Notes: a model not told the origin generated them from the letters alone. A stretch of DNA of 64,000 bases from Actinoplanes couchii (GCF_016862075.1 NZ_BOMG01000052.1:62001-126000), one strand, 5' to 3'. Counted from the first letter of the stretch, positions 1 to 7,914 are shown. Numbers and translations: made by a program.

Positions 1-1191
1 GGTGACCGCGACGACGGCCAGCGCCACGATGCCGAGCAGCGCCATGCCCGCGGTGACCACCCGGGACTGCCGGCGAGGCGGCGGGCCGGCCGGCGGCTGC
101 GGCGAGTCGCCGAACACCACCGGTCCCCCGGGCTGTCCGGGCGCGCCGGTGGGTGCCTGCCACGACCCGCTCGGGTCGTTGCCGTCGGTCCACAGTGGGG
201 CCGGTGCCGCCGAGGGCGAGCCGGCGTCGAACGTCGAGGACGGCCACGGCACTCCGGCGCCGGACGGGCCACCCGAGGAGGGGTACGCGCCGGCCGGTGA
301 GCCGGGCGAGAAGGACGCGGCCGGGGACCAGCCGTCGGCGCCGCCGGTCCCGTTGCCGGACTTGCGGACGATCGGCAGCTCCTCCGAGGCGGGCTCGGCC
401 CGGCGGCGCAGCTCGCCGGTACCGGACTCGAGTGATCCGCGCCCGGTCCGCCGGCCGGTGTCGGCCCCGTCCTCGTCGGCGAAGGAGGAGATGTTGCCGG
501 TGGTGCTCCGCCGGGCCGGGAAGGCGCCGGAGGCCGCGGTCAGCGACCCCAGTCCGCCACCGGCACGGCCGCGCGGCTTCGGCATGTTCCCGGTGTCGTC
601 GCTGACCCGCCGGATGCTGCCGGTGTCCTCGGCACGGCGCGAGGCCTCTTCGGTGAGACGCCGCAGAGTGCCGGTGTCGTCGCTGACCCGGCGCATGCCG
701 CCGGTGTCCTCGGCGGCGCCGGCTCGCCGCACTCTGGCGGTGTCGTCGCTGTCCCTCGGCATGCTCCCGGTATCGCTGACCCGCGGCATGCTCCCGGTGT
801 CCTCGCCACCACGGCCGCGGCCCGGCCGGGCCCCGCCGATCGGCCCGTCGCTGAACCCGAACGAGACACGTCCCGGCCCGGCGGGCGAGGCCGGCCCGAA
901 CTCGGGCGGCGACGACACCGGTTTGGGCCCCGCCGGAGGCGCCGACGACGGCCGCGCGACCGGACTGGAAAGTGCGGAAGGTGAAGAAAGAGATGAAGAG
1001 GCAGAAGACGCGGATGGTGCGACGGGTGAGGAAAGCGCCCCGTCCCCCGGCTGATCTCCTCCGCCGAACCAGGCGACCGGCTCCCCGCCGACATCCGGTC
1101 GATTGGCCTGCGGCCGGCGTCGCGGCAGCCGTCCGCCCGGCGGTTGTTCGCCTGGTTCGGACGTGTCGCCGACAGCGGCGGTACGGTCCAC
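1..1191 (-). CDS. Pro/Ser-rich single-pass membrane protein with DTG repeats (partial, C-terminus off window)
   Basis: The frame is open from a GTG at 1191 through base 1, so about 397 residues are visible and the C-terminus lies outside. The GTG has a GGGAGG ribosome site 4 nt upstream. Another in-frame GTG lies at 1215. The visible part is a long Pro/Ser/Gly-rich, probably cytosolic, region ending in a hydrophobic stretch (about residues 378-397, including MALLGIVALAVVAV) that looks like a membrane helix. Between about residues 130 and 235 the motif [D/T/G]-T-G-x-[I/L/M] recurs at least eight times, often followed by RR or PR and Val-Ser. I do not recognise the family. The extracytoplasmic part, which would show function, is not visible. 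Confidence 0.7.
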   Translation of the reverse strand, partial: MDRTAAVGDTSEPGEQPPGGRLPRRRPQANRPDVGGEPVAWFGGGDQPGDGALSSPVAPSASSASSSLSSPSALSSPVARPSSAPPAGPKPVSSPPEFGPASPAGPGRVSFGFSDGPIGGARPGRGRGGEDTGSMPRVSDTGSMPRDSDDTARVRRAGAAEDTGGMRRVSDDTGTLRRLTEEASRRAEDTGSIRRVSDDTGNMPKPRGRAGGGLGSLTAASGAFPARRSTTGNISSFADEDGADTGRRTGRGSLESGTGELRRRAEPASEELPIVRKSGNGTGGADGWSPAASFSPGSPAGAYPSSGGPSGAGVPWPSSTFDAGSPSAAPAPLWTDGNDPSGSWQAPTGAPGQPGGPVVFGDSPQPPAGPPPRRQSRVVTAGMALLGIVALAVVAVT

Positions 1192-1273
1192 GTTTCCTCC
1201 CTGCAGCGCACCCACGGTGTGTCCCCCGGGAGGAGTACGTAAGGAACTGCTTCCCGGATGAGTGATCGGAGAT

Positions 1274-1948
1274 TTACCGCGGGTCAGGCCGGACCAATCC
1301 GCGCCGGGTGGCGATGGCGACCGCCTCCAGTTGGCTGTGCGCCCCCAGTTTGGCGAGCACCGCCTTCTGATATCCGCGGCAGGTGTGCACGCTGATGCCC
1401 AGCCGGCGGGCCACCGCGCGGGCGTCCAGACCGGCCGCCATCAGCTGCAGGACCTCGTCCTCGCGGGCGGTGAGACCACCCGGGGCCAGCACGTTCCCCC
1501 GCTGGCCGGCGACCGGTGGGGTGGTGCTGCGCAGCAGCCGGGCGAGGATGTCGGTGGAGACGGTCATGCTGCCGCGGTGGGCGGTGCGCAGAGCATTGAG
1601 AACGTCACCGAGAGCGCCGTTCTTGGAGATGAAGCCGGCGGCCCCGGCGGTGGTCGCCCGCCGGACGAGGGTCTGGTCCTCGCTGGCCGTGAGGATCACC
1701 ACACGGGAGTCGGGCTGGCGCACCCGGATCAGCTCGGCGATCGCGATGCCGTCGGCATCGGACAGTTCCGGGTCCATGACGATCACGTGGGGCGACAACT
1801 CGGCCGCGAGGCGTATCGCCTCGGCGCCGGTGCCGGCGTACCCCACACAGTGCAGATCGGGCTGACCTGCCAGAGCGTGTCCCAGGAGTTCGGCGAAGGT
1901 CTGGTGACCGTCGACGACGAGCACAGTGATCGTCTCGCCGCTGTTCAT
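1274..1948 (-). CDS. NarL/LuxR-family response regulator
   Basis: A 224-residue two-component regulator. The receiver domain spans about residues 7-125, with phospho-acceptor Asp59 (IVMD-PELSDADG), Thr87 and Lys109. A LuxR-type helix-turn-helix lies at about 160-222 (LTAREDEVLQLMAAGLDARA onward). The usual acidic pair near the N-terminus (normally DD) reads Asp13-Gly14, so metal binding may be altered. The ATG at 1948 has AAGGG six bases upstream, which supports this start. No sensor kinase is visible nearby, so the partner is unknown. It is divergent from the SARP-like gene at 2156. Confidence 0.9.
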   Translation of the reverse strand: MNSGETITVLVVDGHQTFAELLGHALAGQPDLHCVGYAGTGAEAIRLAAELSPHVIVMDPELSDADGIAIAELIRVRQPDSRVVILTASEDQTLVRRATTAGAAGFISKNGALGDVLNALRTAHRGSMTVSTDILARLLRSTTPPVAGQRGNVLAPGGLTAREDEVLQLMAAGLDARAVARRLGISVHTCRGYQKAVLAKLGAHSQLEAVAIATRRGLVRPDPR

Positions 1949-2155
1949 ACGCCACCCTTTCTTCTCCCGCCCACGACGGGCTCCGCGCAGTCTAAGGATT
2001 ACCCGACGAACTGCCTTCCCTACCAACAGGCTGCCCACCGGAACGGCCGACGGCCGGTTGCCTCCGAGTGGACGTGATGACCAGTCGTTCGGCCGAGACA
2101 CCCCCTCGCTTTGGGTCTTGTCGGCACTGTCCACCGGGCAGCACAGTTCTCGATC
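1949..2155. promoter_or_regulatory. Divergent intergenic region
   Basis: These 207 bases separate the minus-strand response regulator from the plus-strand SARP-like gene and must hold both promoters. I could not assign a clear -35/-10 pair. No convincing small gene is seen. Confidence 0.3.
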
Positions 2156-2641
2156 ATGCACGACATCCAGCTCTTCGGCCGCCTTGAGGTCCGCACCCGT
2201 GGCATTCGCCTGACCGGTGACGACCTCGGTGGCGCGCGTCCCCGGCAGCTCCTGGCACTGCTGGCCCTGCGGGGCGAGTGGTCGCTTGTGGAGCTGGCCG
2301 GCACGCTGGGTGTTCCCGCCGACACGGTGAAGCACGATCTGGGCATTCTCCGCGAGCACCTGGAGCCGGGCGTACGCCGCCGGGACTCGGTGGTCGCCAC
2401 CGGGCGGGGCCGGGCCCGGCTGCTCGCCGACCGGGTGCACGTGGACACGGCCACCTTCGATCAGCTGCTCGCCACCGCTGCCGGCCGTCCCGCCGCCCGG
2501 GCCGCCCGCCCGCTGGCCGCCGCCGCCTTCCTGGCGTCCCGGCCGCTGCTGGAGGACGAGGACGCCCCGTGGGCGGCCGAGGCCCGCGCCGAGTACCGCG
2601 CGAAACTGATCATGGCGGGTGACCCTCAGCCGATCGGCTGA
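2156..2641 (+). CDS. Short SARP-like winged-helix/BTAD regulator
   Basis: A 161-residue protein starting MHDIQLFGRLEVRTRG. That is the usual opening of SARP/AfsR DNA-binding domains, followed by a winged-helix region (about 1-95) and the beginning of a BTAD-like helical part (FDQLLATAAGRPAARAARPL). Normal SARPs are 250 residues or more; this one stops after one or two BTAD helices, so it is a short form or a truncated copy. The ATG at 2156 has no clear ribosome site, so translation may be leaderless or the start may differ. It lies opposite a response regulator. Confidence 0.7.
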   Translation: MHDIQLFGRLEVRTRGIRLTGDDLGGARPRQLLALLALRGEWSLVELAGTLGVPADTVKHDLGILREHLEPGVRRRDSVVATGRGRARLLADRVHVDTATFDQLLATAAGRPAARAARPLAAAAFLASRPLLEDEDAPWAAEARAEYRAKLIMAGDPQPIG

Positions 2642-2660
2642 GCCCCGCGACAATCGTGGG

Positions 2661-3254
2661 GTGCTGCCCACTGCCCTGACTCCGGTGCCGTTCGCCCCGG
2701 AGATCTCCCTGTTCCTCGTCACCGCGCCGGTCGGGCTCTTCGAAGTGACCGGCGGTGACTTCCACAGCGATCAACCGCCGCCGTTCTGGGCCTTCGCCTG
2801 GGCCGGCGGTCAGGCGCTGGCCCGCCACCTGCTGGACGATCCGTCGCTGGTGGCCGGCCGGCGGGTGCTGGACGTGGCGACCGGCTCGGGGGTAGCCGCG
2901 GTCGCCGCCGCGCACTGCGGCGCCTCGGCGGTCGCCTGCACCGACGTCGACCCGGCCGCTGTCGAGGCGGCCCATCGCAACGCCTCCGCCAACGGCCTGT
3001 CGCTGGCCGCCCGGGTCGACGACCCCGACGTGGTGCTGGCCGGCGACGTCTTCTACAGCCCGATCGTGGCCCCGAAGATGGTCGCCACCCTGCGCGGCTT
3101 CCGGAAGAACGGCGCGACCGTGCTGGTCGGCGACCCGGGCCGGGGCTTCTTCCCTGAGCGCCTGTTCGAGCTGGTCACCGAGTACACCGTGCCGGTCCCG
3201 GCCCATCTGGAGGAGACCGAGGCGCTGCCCACCGGCGTCTGGCGGATGAAGTAG
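2661..3254 (+). CDS. Class I SAM-dependent methyltransferase (PrmA/METTL20-like)
   Basis: About 197 residues with a Rossmann SAM-binding motif (VLDVATGSGVAAVAAA), an acidic beta-2 end (CTDVDP) and a post-motif segment VVLAGDVFYSP. This arrangement is typical of small lysine methyltransferases related to PrmA and the ETF-beta methyltransferases; the substrate cannot be read from the sequence. The N-terminal PPFWAFAWAGGQALARHLLD segment matches the family's pre-motif region. The GTG at 2661 is chosen because earlier in-frame starts overlap the upstream gene. No strong ribosome site is seen, so the start is uncertain. Confidence 0.8.
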   Translation: MLPTALTPVPFAPEISLFLVTAPVGLFEVTGGDFHSDQPPPFWAFAWAGGQALARHLLDDPSLVAGRRVLDVATGSGVAAVAAAHCGASAVACTDVDPAAVEAAHRNASANGLSLAARVDDPDVVLAGDVFYSPIVAPKMVATLRGFRKNGATVLVGDPGRGFFPERLFELVTEYTVPVPAHLEETEALPTGVWRMK

Positions 3255-3278
3255 CAATCCAGATGCATTCATCAAGCA

Positions 3279-3287
3279 ACAAGTTGT
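3279..3287. promoter_or_regulatory. Candidate operator for the MarR-type regulator
   Basis: A short inverted repeat ACAA-G-TTGT lies 33 bases upstream of the marR-type GTG. It overlaps a plausible -10 (TACGCT, 3287-3292). A second imperfect dyad, GATG-N4-CATC, lies at 3262-3273. Autoregulation through such a site is usual for MarR proteins that precede an exporter. The assignment is inference from position. Confidence 0.35.
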
Positions 3288-3319
3288 ACGCTACACGCAT
3301 ATCTGACCGGAGGCCCATC

Positions 3320-3787
3320 GTGCACGAACAGCAATCCACCCGGCTGGCCGAGGAAATCACGCGGTTGGTCCGGATGGGGGCGCGATTCCGGGGCATGCTC
3401 AAGACCGGGGACCTCGGTGCCGAGTTCTCCGCGTTGATGCTGCTACCGCCGTTGCGATCGATGGGCCCGATGCGAGTCACCGACCTGGCCGAGATCAAAG
3501 GGGCGGATCCGTCGACGGTCAGCCGTCAGGCCGCCCAGTTGGTGAAGGCGGGGCTGGCCCGCCGGGAGGCGGATCCGGCGGACGGCCGCGCCTCCCGGCT
3601 GGCCGTGACCGAGGCCGGGGTGGCCGCGTGCGAGCGCGTCCGCACGGCCCGGGTGGCGATGCTGTCCCAGGTGCTGGCGGACTGGCCGGCCGACCGGGTC
3701 GGCGCGTTCACCGATCTTTTCGAAGAGTTCAACGACGCGGTCGAGGCGCACCTGCGCTCCGACCCACCCCCACGGGAGACTTCGTGA
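3320..3787 (+). CDS. MarR-family transcriptional regulator
   Basis: 155 residues, all-helical with a winged helix-turn-helix: RVTDLAEIKGADPSTVSRQA followed by the wing region READPADGRASRLAVTEAG with the conserved D-x-R-A/S-R. The GTG at 3320 has GGAGG seven bases upstream, so the longer in-frame start at 3263 is rejected. Its stop overlaps the start of the exporter gene (GTGA at 3784-3787), so the two are translationally coupled. By analogy with similar pairs it probably represses the operon until a toxic ligand binds. Confidence 0.93.
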   Translation: MHEQQSTRLAEEITRLVRMGARFRGMLKTGDLGAEFSALMLLPPLRSMGPMRVTDLAEIKGADPSTVSRQAAQLVKAGLARREADPADGRASRLAVTEAGVAACERVRTARVAMLSQVLADWPADRVGAFTDLFEEFNDAVEAHLRSDPPPRETS

Positions 3788-5421
3788 GCCACCCAGCCCC
3801 ACCGGCGCACGCGCCGGTGGAATTCACCCACCGCCAAATCCTGACGATCCTCGGCGGCCTGATGATGGGCATGTTCCTCGCCGCGCTGGATCAGACGATC
3901 ATGGCGACCGCGACCCGGACCATCGCCGACGACCTGAACGGCTTCAATCTGCAGGCCTGGGCCACCACGGCATTCCTGATCACGTCGACGATCGCCACCC
4001 CGCTGTACGGCAAACTGTCCGACATCTACGGCCGGCGTCCGTTCTTCCTGCTCGCCATCGGCATCTTCATCGTCGGCTCGCTGCTCTGCGGCTTCTCCGA
4101 CAACATGTGGCAGCTGGCCGCCTTCCGGGCCATCCAGGGTCTCGGCGCCGGCGGTCTGATGTCGCTCGCGCTGGCCATCATCGGTGACATCGTCCCGCCC
4201 CGTGAGCGCGCCAAGTACCAGGGCTTCTTCCTCGCCGTCTTCGGCACCGCGAGTGTGCTCGGCCCGATCATGGGCGGTTTCTTCGCGGGCGCCGACGAAT
4301 TGCTCTGGACCGACGGCTGGCGCTGGGTGTTCTTCATCAACGTGCCGATCGGCCTGGCCGCGATGGCCGTGGTCGCCAGGGTGCTGCACCTGCCGCACCA
4401 CCGGGTCGACCACCGGATCGACTGGCCCGGCGCGGTCACCCTGGTCGTCGCCCTGGTGCCGCTGCTGACCGTGGCCGAGCAGGGCCGGGAGTGGGGCTGG
4501 GACTCGACCCGCTCGATCGCCTGTTTTGTGGTCGGCGCGATCGGCCTGGTCGGTTTCGTGCTGGCCGAGCGGGCGTACAAGGACGAGGCCCTGCTGCCGT
4601 TGACCCTGCTCGGCAAGCGGACCGTGGCGGTGGGGGTGACCGCCAGCACGATCCTCGGCATGGCGATGTTCGGTGGCCTGATGACCGTGCCGCTCTACCT
4701 GCAGATCGTGAAGGGCTCGACGGCCACCGAGGCCGGCCTGCAGATGATCCCGTTCGTGCTGGGCATCATGACCGGCTCGATCATTTCCGGTCAGCTGATC
4801 TCGCGTACCGGCAGATACCGGATCTTCCCCATCGTCGGCAGCGTCTTCATGGTGGCCGCGCTCTTCCTGTTCTCGCTGATCGGCGCGGACACCCCGCTGT
4901 GGCAGACCATGCTGGTGATGGTCCTGATGGGTCTCGGCCTGGGCGGCAACATGCAGCCGATGATCACCGCCGTGCAGAACGCGGTGTCACCCCGGCAGAT
5001 CGGCACGGCCACCGGCGCGGTCACGTTCTTCCGCTCGATGGGCGGCACGCTGGGCACCGCGGTGTTCCTGTCGGTGCTGTTCAACGTGCTGCCGGCCAAC
5101 ATCGAGAAGGCGTACACGACGGCCCAGGCGACTCCGGCGTTCCAGCAGGCGCTGGCCGCCGATCCGGCCCAGGCGCAGATCCTGTCCACGGCCACCAGCG
5201 GCGCCGGCCTGTCCGACACGTCGTTCCTGACCAAGCTCTCCGACGCGGTCTCGCACCCGTTCAAGGTCGGTTTCGCCGACAGCGTGCACGTGGTCTACCT
5301 GATCGCCTTCTTCATCATGATCATCGGCCTGATCGTGGTCTTCTTCCTGCCCGAGATCCCACTGGCCCAGCGGTCCGCCCAACAGGCCAGAGCCGCCGAG
5401 GCGGCCGAGGGCCAGATCTAA
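3784..5421 (+). CDS. DHA2-family (EmrB/QacA) 14-TM drug exporter
   Basis: A 545-residue major facilitator with about 14 hydrophobic segments. Family motifs are present: LDQTIMATATRTIADDL in helix 1, the loop 2-3 signature GKLSDIYGRRPFF, and the proline/glycine-rich helix 5 motif (GPIMGGFF). It should expel drugs or amphiphiles using the proton gradient. The GTG at 3784 overlaps the marR-type stop by 4 bp and has GGGAG five bases upstream. The C-terminal tail is short and Ala/Glu-rich. Confidence 0.93.
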   Translation: MSHPAPPAHAPVEFTHRQILTILGGLMMGMFLAALDQTIMATATRTIADDLNGFNLQAWATTAFLITSTIATPLYGKLSDIYGRRPFFLLAIGIFIVGSLLCGFSDNMWQLAAFRAIQGLGAGGLMSLALAIIGDIVPPRERAKYQGFFLAVFGTASVLGPIMGGFFAGADELLWTDGWRWVFFINVPIGLAAMAVVARVLHLPHHRVDHRIDWPGAVTLVVALVPLLTVAEQGREWGWDSTRSIACFVVGAIGLVGFVLAERAYKDEALLPLTLLGKRTVAVGVTASTILGMAMFGGLMTVPLYLQIVKGSTATEAGLQMIPFVLGIMTGSIISGQLISRTGRYRIFPIVGSVFMVAALFLFSLIGADTPLWQTMLVMVLMGLGLGGNMQPMITAVQNAVSPRQIGTATGAVTFFRSMGGTLGTAVFLSVLFNVLPANIEKAYTTAQATPAFQQALAADPAQAQILSTATSGAGLSDTSFLTKLSDAVSHPFKVGFADSVHVVYLIAFFIMIIGLIVVFFLPEIPLAQRSAQQARAAEAAEGQI

Positions 5422-5438
5422 GGGCCGATTGCGGGGGT

Positions 5439-5457
5439 ACGGGGAACCGGGCCCCGT
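5439..5457 (+). terminator. Weak hairpin after the exporter gene
   Basis: A 6-bp stem ACGGGG/CCCCGT with a 7-base loop sits 17 bases after the stop and is followed by a short T-containing stretch (GGTTTCTCC). It may end the marR-exporter operon. It is weak compared with other terminators in this window. Confidence 0.35.
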
Positions 5458-5489
5458 GGTTTCTCCGTGGGGCGAAGTAGCGTGGCGGC

Positions 5490-5798
5490 ATGGCTGTTGT
5501 GAAGATCAACGCGATTGAGGTTCCCGAGGGCGCCGGCCCCGAGCTGGAGAAGCGGTTCGCCGCCCGCCACGGCGCGGTGGAGAACTCGCCCGGTTTCCTC
5601 GGCTTCGAGCTGCTGCGCCCGGTGGCCGGCGAGACCCGCTACTTCGTCTACACCCGTTGGGAGACCGAGGAGGACTTCCAGAACTGGTCGAACGGCCGCG
5701 CCAAGGAGGCCCACGCCGGCGAGCGGGCCAAGCCGGTCGCCAGCGGCGCCAGCCTCCTGGAGTTCGAGGTCATCCAGTCGGTCGACAAGCCGAGCTGA
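5490..5798 (+). CDS. mhuD: MhuD/IsdG-type heme-degrading monooxygenase
   Basis: 102 residues of the ABM dimeric alpha/beta-barrel fold, very close to mycobacterial MhuD over the whole length (MAVVKINAIEVPEGAGPELE, ENSPGFLGFELLRPV, VASGASLLEFEV). The residues known to be important in MhuD are present at the same numbers: Asn7, Arg26, Trp66 and His75 (heme ligand). MhuD opens the heme ring and releases iron. No heme transporter is visible nearby; the gene stands alone between an exporter and an ANTAR regulator. I rate the family assignment high; the exact product (mycobilin or other) is inferred. Confidence 0.88.
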   Translation: MAVVKINAIEVPEGAGPELEKRFAARHGAVENSPGFLGFELLRPVAGETRYFVYTRWETEEDFQNWSNGRAKEAHAGERAKPVASGASLLEFEVIQSVDKPS

Positions 5799-5802
5799 AT
5801 CC

Positions 5803-5863
5803 GGCACGCCCCACGGCGAGGCGGCGGGCGGAGAGATCCCCGCTTCCTCGCCGTTCCCGTGCC
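5803..5863. terminator. Terminator between convergent genes
   Basis: An interrupted long hairpin: GGCACG (5803-5808) pairs with CGTGCC (5858-5863), and CGGCGAGG (5814-5821) pairs with CCTCGCCG (5846-5853). It fills the gap between the convergent mhuD-type and ANTAR genes and could serve both. Confidence 0.6.
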
Positions 5864-5873
5864 CGCGGGTGGG

Positions 5874-6770
5874 TCACTCGGCGTTGCGGGCGGCGGCCGT
5901 CACCAGGCGGGCGGCGATGGTGCCCCGGTCCAGGCCCAGGCGCTGGGCGCTCTCCTGGAGGACGGCGTAGGCCTCCTGCACACCGCAGCCGCGCTGGGCG
6001 ATGATCACGCCGACCGCCCGGTCCACCTCGGCGCCCTCGGTCAGGGCCTCGCGCCGGCGCAGTTCGCCGAGGAGCACCTCGGCCTGCCCGGCCAGGGCCA
6101 TCGCGGTGACCATCACCTCCGGGTCCAGGTCGCCGGGCCGGTCGGGGTAGACGCTCACCGCTCCGACCGCGGTGCGCCGCACGTCCAGCGGGATGGCGGC
6201 GACCGCGCGCAGGCCGTCGGCGCGGGCCGCGTCCCACAGCTCCGGCCACCGCTGGTCGGCGGCGAGATCGGCGGCGGTGACCACGGTGCGGGTGCGGGCG
6301 GCTTCGAGGCCGGGGCCGCTGCTGTCCGCGTACTGCAACCGGTCGAAGGTCTCGCCCGCCGGCCCGGCGGCGGCCTCGGTGAGCGGTCCGCCCTCGCCGA
6401 TCAGCACGACGGAGCAGCGCACCACCCCGGGCAGGGCGGCGGTGGCGGCGGCGAGCCGGTCCAGAGCCTGAGTGAGGGAGTCCGCGGCGAGCAGGCGGAC
6501 GGTGAGCTCGTGCAGGTGCCCGGCGATCTCCACGGGGTGCGGCCCGGCGGCGGGGCCGGGCGGGGCGGCGTGCCGGGCGGGACCACCGCGCTGACCGGAG
6601 CGCCGGCCGGAACCCTTGCCGGAGCGTTTGCCGGAGCGACGGGGAATGACCGGTGAGGTGGCGCCGTCTTCAGGGGTGCGCCGGGTCAGCCGGGCGCCAC
6701 GCTGCGCGGCCGGGACTCGCCGTTTCGGGGCAGACACCCGACGGATATTGCCACGTCTATCCGCAATCAT
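5874..6770 (-). CDS. GAF-ANTAR RNA-binding antiterminator-type regulator
   Basis: 298 residues: a basic, probably disordered N-terminus (1-80), a GAF domain (about 85-225) and a C-terminal ANTAR domain (about 235-295; EVDRAVGVIIAQRGCGVQEA, then helical DRGTIAARLV). ANTAR proteins bind paired RNA hairpins and prevent termination; the GAF part should sense a ligand or redox state. No ribosome site is clear before the ATG at 6770, so the basic N-terminus may be shorter (for example GTG at residue 12). The strongly structured region just upstream (6851-6997) is of interest because of the RNA-binding domain. Confidence 0.88.
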   Translation of the reverse strand: MIADRRGNIRRVSAPKRRVPAAQRGARLTRRTPEDGATSPVIPRRSGKRSGKGSGRRSGQRGGPARHAAPPGPAAGPHPVEIAGHLHELTVRLLAADSLTQALDRLAAATAALPGVVRCSVVLIGEGGPLTEAAAGPAGETFDRLQYADSSGPGLEAARTRTVVTAADLAADQRWPELWDAARADGLRAVAAIPLDVRRTAVGAVSVYPDRPGDLDPEVMVTAMALAGQAEVLLGELRRREALTEGAEVDRAVGVIIAQRGCGVQEAYAVLQESAQRLGLDRGTIAARLVTAAARNAE

Positions 6771-6850
6771 GCGCGATCATGTGCCCCGATCGGGGGGTGT
6801 TGACCGGATAAACCTCGATCCGCGACATTCACCACGTTGCGGAAAGTACT

Positions 6851-6997
6851 GCGCCGCCCCTCGGAGACTCCCGAGAGGCGGCGCGAATGCCGGTGTGCAG
6901 GTCGCCTCGCGGCGAGTGGCTCAACACGGCTCCAGCCGAACGGTATTCCGTGCAGGCGTTGAGTGAGGCCCGGGGACACTGGGCACACCGGCATTCG
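6851..6997. ncRNA. Highly structured intergenic element (candidate RNA)
   Basis: Two adjacent elements fill this gap. The first is a hairpin: GCGCCGCC (6851-6858) pairs with GGCGGCGC (6877-6884) and continues CTCGG/CCGAG to a 6-base loop. The second has a perfect 15-bp outer stem, CGAATGCCGGTGTGC (6884-6898) with its complement at 6983-6997. It encloses a tetraloop hairpin TCGCC-TCGC-GGCGA (6902-6915) and an inner stem CTCAAC/GTTGAG (6920-6925/6958-6963). That inner stem carries two more small hairpins, CGGC-TCCA-GCCG (6927-6938) and ACGG-TATT-CCGT (6940-6951). The strand is undetermined. It could be an independent RNA or a leader of either flanking gene. I match it to no known RNA family. 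Confidence 0.45.
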
Positions 6998-7037
6998 TTC
7001 ACAACCGTCGGCACCGGCCCACGATTCCGTAAGGCCT

Positions 7038-7053
7038 TGTGACGTGAGTTACA
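7038..7053 (+). promoter_or_regulatory. CRP/GlxR-like site
   Basis: TGTGA-N6-TTACA differs by one base from the TGTGA-N6-TCACA consensus of Crp/GlxR-type regulators. It lies about 54 bases upstream of the ATG at 7107, where an activator or repressor could act. This is a motif match only. Confidence 0.35.
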
Positions 7054-7106
7054 CCATGCGTGATGCCCTGATCAGGACGGATCGAACCCGCCGGTACGCT
7101 CAGGGC

Positions 7107-7535
7107 ATGAAGGGGCTGTGGACTCCGGCGTGGATGGCCCGCCATCTGCTCGCGCTCGCGATGACCGCGACCTGCCTCGCGCTGGGGTGGTGGCAGTTCA
7201 GCCGCGCCGCCGACGGCAATTCGATCAGCTATGGCTACATGTTCCAGTGGCCGGTCTTCGGCGGTTTTGTGGTCTTCATCTGGGTCCGCGAGATGCAGCT
7301 GGCCCGCCGTAAGGCCGCCGGGCAGCCGGTGACCGAGCCCGAGCCGGCGCTCCGGGCCGGCGCCGTCGAGCCGGGCGCGCCGGTGACCCTGGGCCGCCCG
7401 GTCCGGGTCGCGGTCGCCCGCCCGGAGGAGACCCCCGATCCCGAGCTGGACGCCTACAACGACTACCTGGCCTGGCTCGCCGCCCACCCGGGTGCCGGGC
7501 CGTCCGACTATCCGGGCCGCGTCCCCCACAAATAA
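7107..7535 (+). CDS. Small two-TM membrane protein
   Basis: 142 residues with two hydrophobic segments (about 9-31, LLALAMTATCLALGWWQF, and about 44-63, YMFQWPVFGGFVVFIWVREM). A cytosolic tail follows that is rich in Pro/Glu/Ala and ends in an acidic helical stretch (PELDAYNDYLAWLAAHP). The gene forms a probable operon with the DUF3817-type gene 21 bases downstream. I infer a conserved actinobacterial membrane protein of unknown function. The ATG at 7107 was chosen because upstream starts enter the regulatory region; its ribosome site is weak. Confidence 0.8.
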   Translation: MKGLWTPAWMARHLLALAMTATCLALGWWQFSRAADGNSISYGYMFQWPVFGGFVVFIWVREMQLARRKAAGQPVTEPEPALRAGAVEPGAPVTLGRPVRVAVARPEETPDPELDAYNDYLAWLAAHPGAGPSDYPGRVPHK

Positions 7536-7556
7536 AGCAAGAAGGAGTCACCGACC

Positions 7557-7877
7557 GTGCAGGGAGCCCTCACCCGCTACCGGATCATCGCCTGGATCGT
7601 CGGCGTGGTCCTGATCGCCCTCGTCGTCGTGGGCATGCCGTTGAAGTACGGCCCCACCGACAACCCGATCGTGGTCGAGACGGTGGGCCCGTTCCACGGT
7701 TTCCTCTACATGGTGTATCTGGTGCTCACGTTCGACCTGTCGCGTCGTGCGAAGTGGGATTTCGGCCGGATGATCCTGGTGATGCTGGCCGGCACGATCC
7801 CCTTCTTCTCGTTCTGGGCCGAGCGTCAGGTGACCCGGAAGTGGATCCCGGTAACCGAGCCGGCACTGAGCGAATAG
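7557..7877 (+). CDS. DUF3817 family integral membrane protein
   Basis: 106 residues with three hydrophobic segments (IIAWIVGVVLIALVVVGMPL; a middle one with FHGFLYMVYLVLTFDLSRR; a last one with MILVMLAGTIPFFSFWAE). The ETVGPFHGFLYMVY motif and the short basic C-terminus fit the DUF3817 family, whose role is unknown. The GTG at 7557 follows GGAG with 10-base spacing. Confidence 0.85.
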   Translation: MQGALTRYRIIAWIVGVVLIALVVVGMPLKYGPTDNPIVVETVGPFHGFLYMVYLVLTFDLSRRAKWDFGRMILVMLAGTIPFFSFWAERQVTRKWIPVTEPALSE

Positions 7878-7914
7878 TCCGGAACATGAGTCCGGAATAA
7901 CGCTCCGGGGGCGA

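Noticed and set aside
540..1211. Minus-strand 223-codon frame in the first kilobase
   Set aside because: Arg-rich shadow; the frame that ends in a membrane helix at base 1 is the real gene.
1949..2722. Long N-terminal extension of the response regulator frame
   Set aside because: It covers the divergent gene in antisense and lacks receiver-domain features; the ATG at 1948 has a proper ribosome site.
6851..6884. Classical ANTAR target (two hexaloop hairpins)
   Set aside because: One hairpin has a 6-base loop, but the A1/G4 loop pattern is missing on both strands and no matching second hexaloop hairpin is adjacent.
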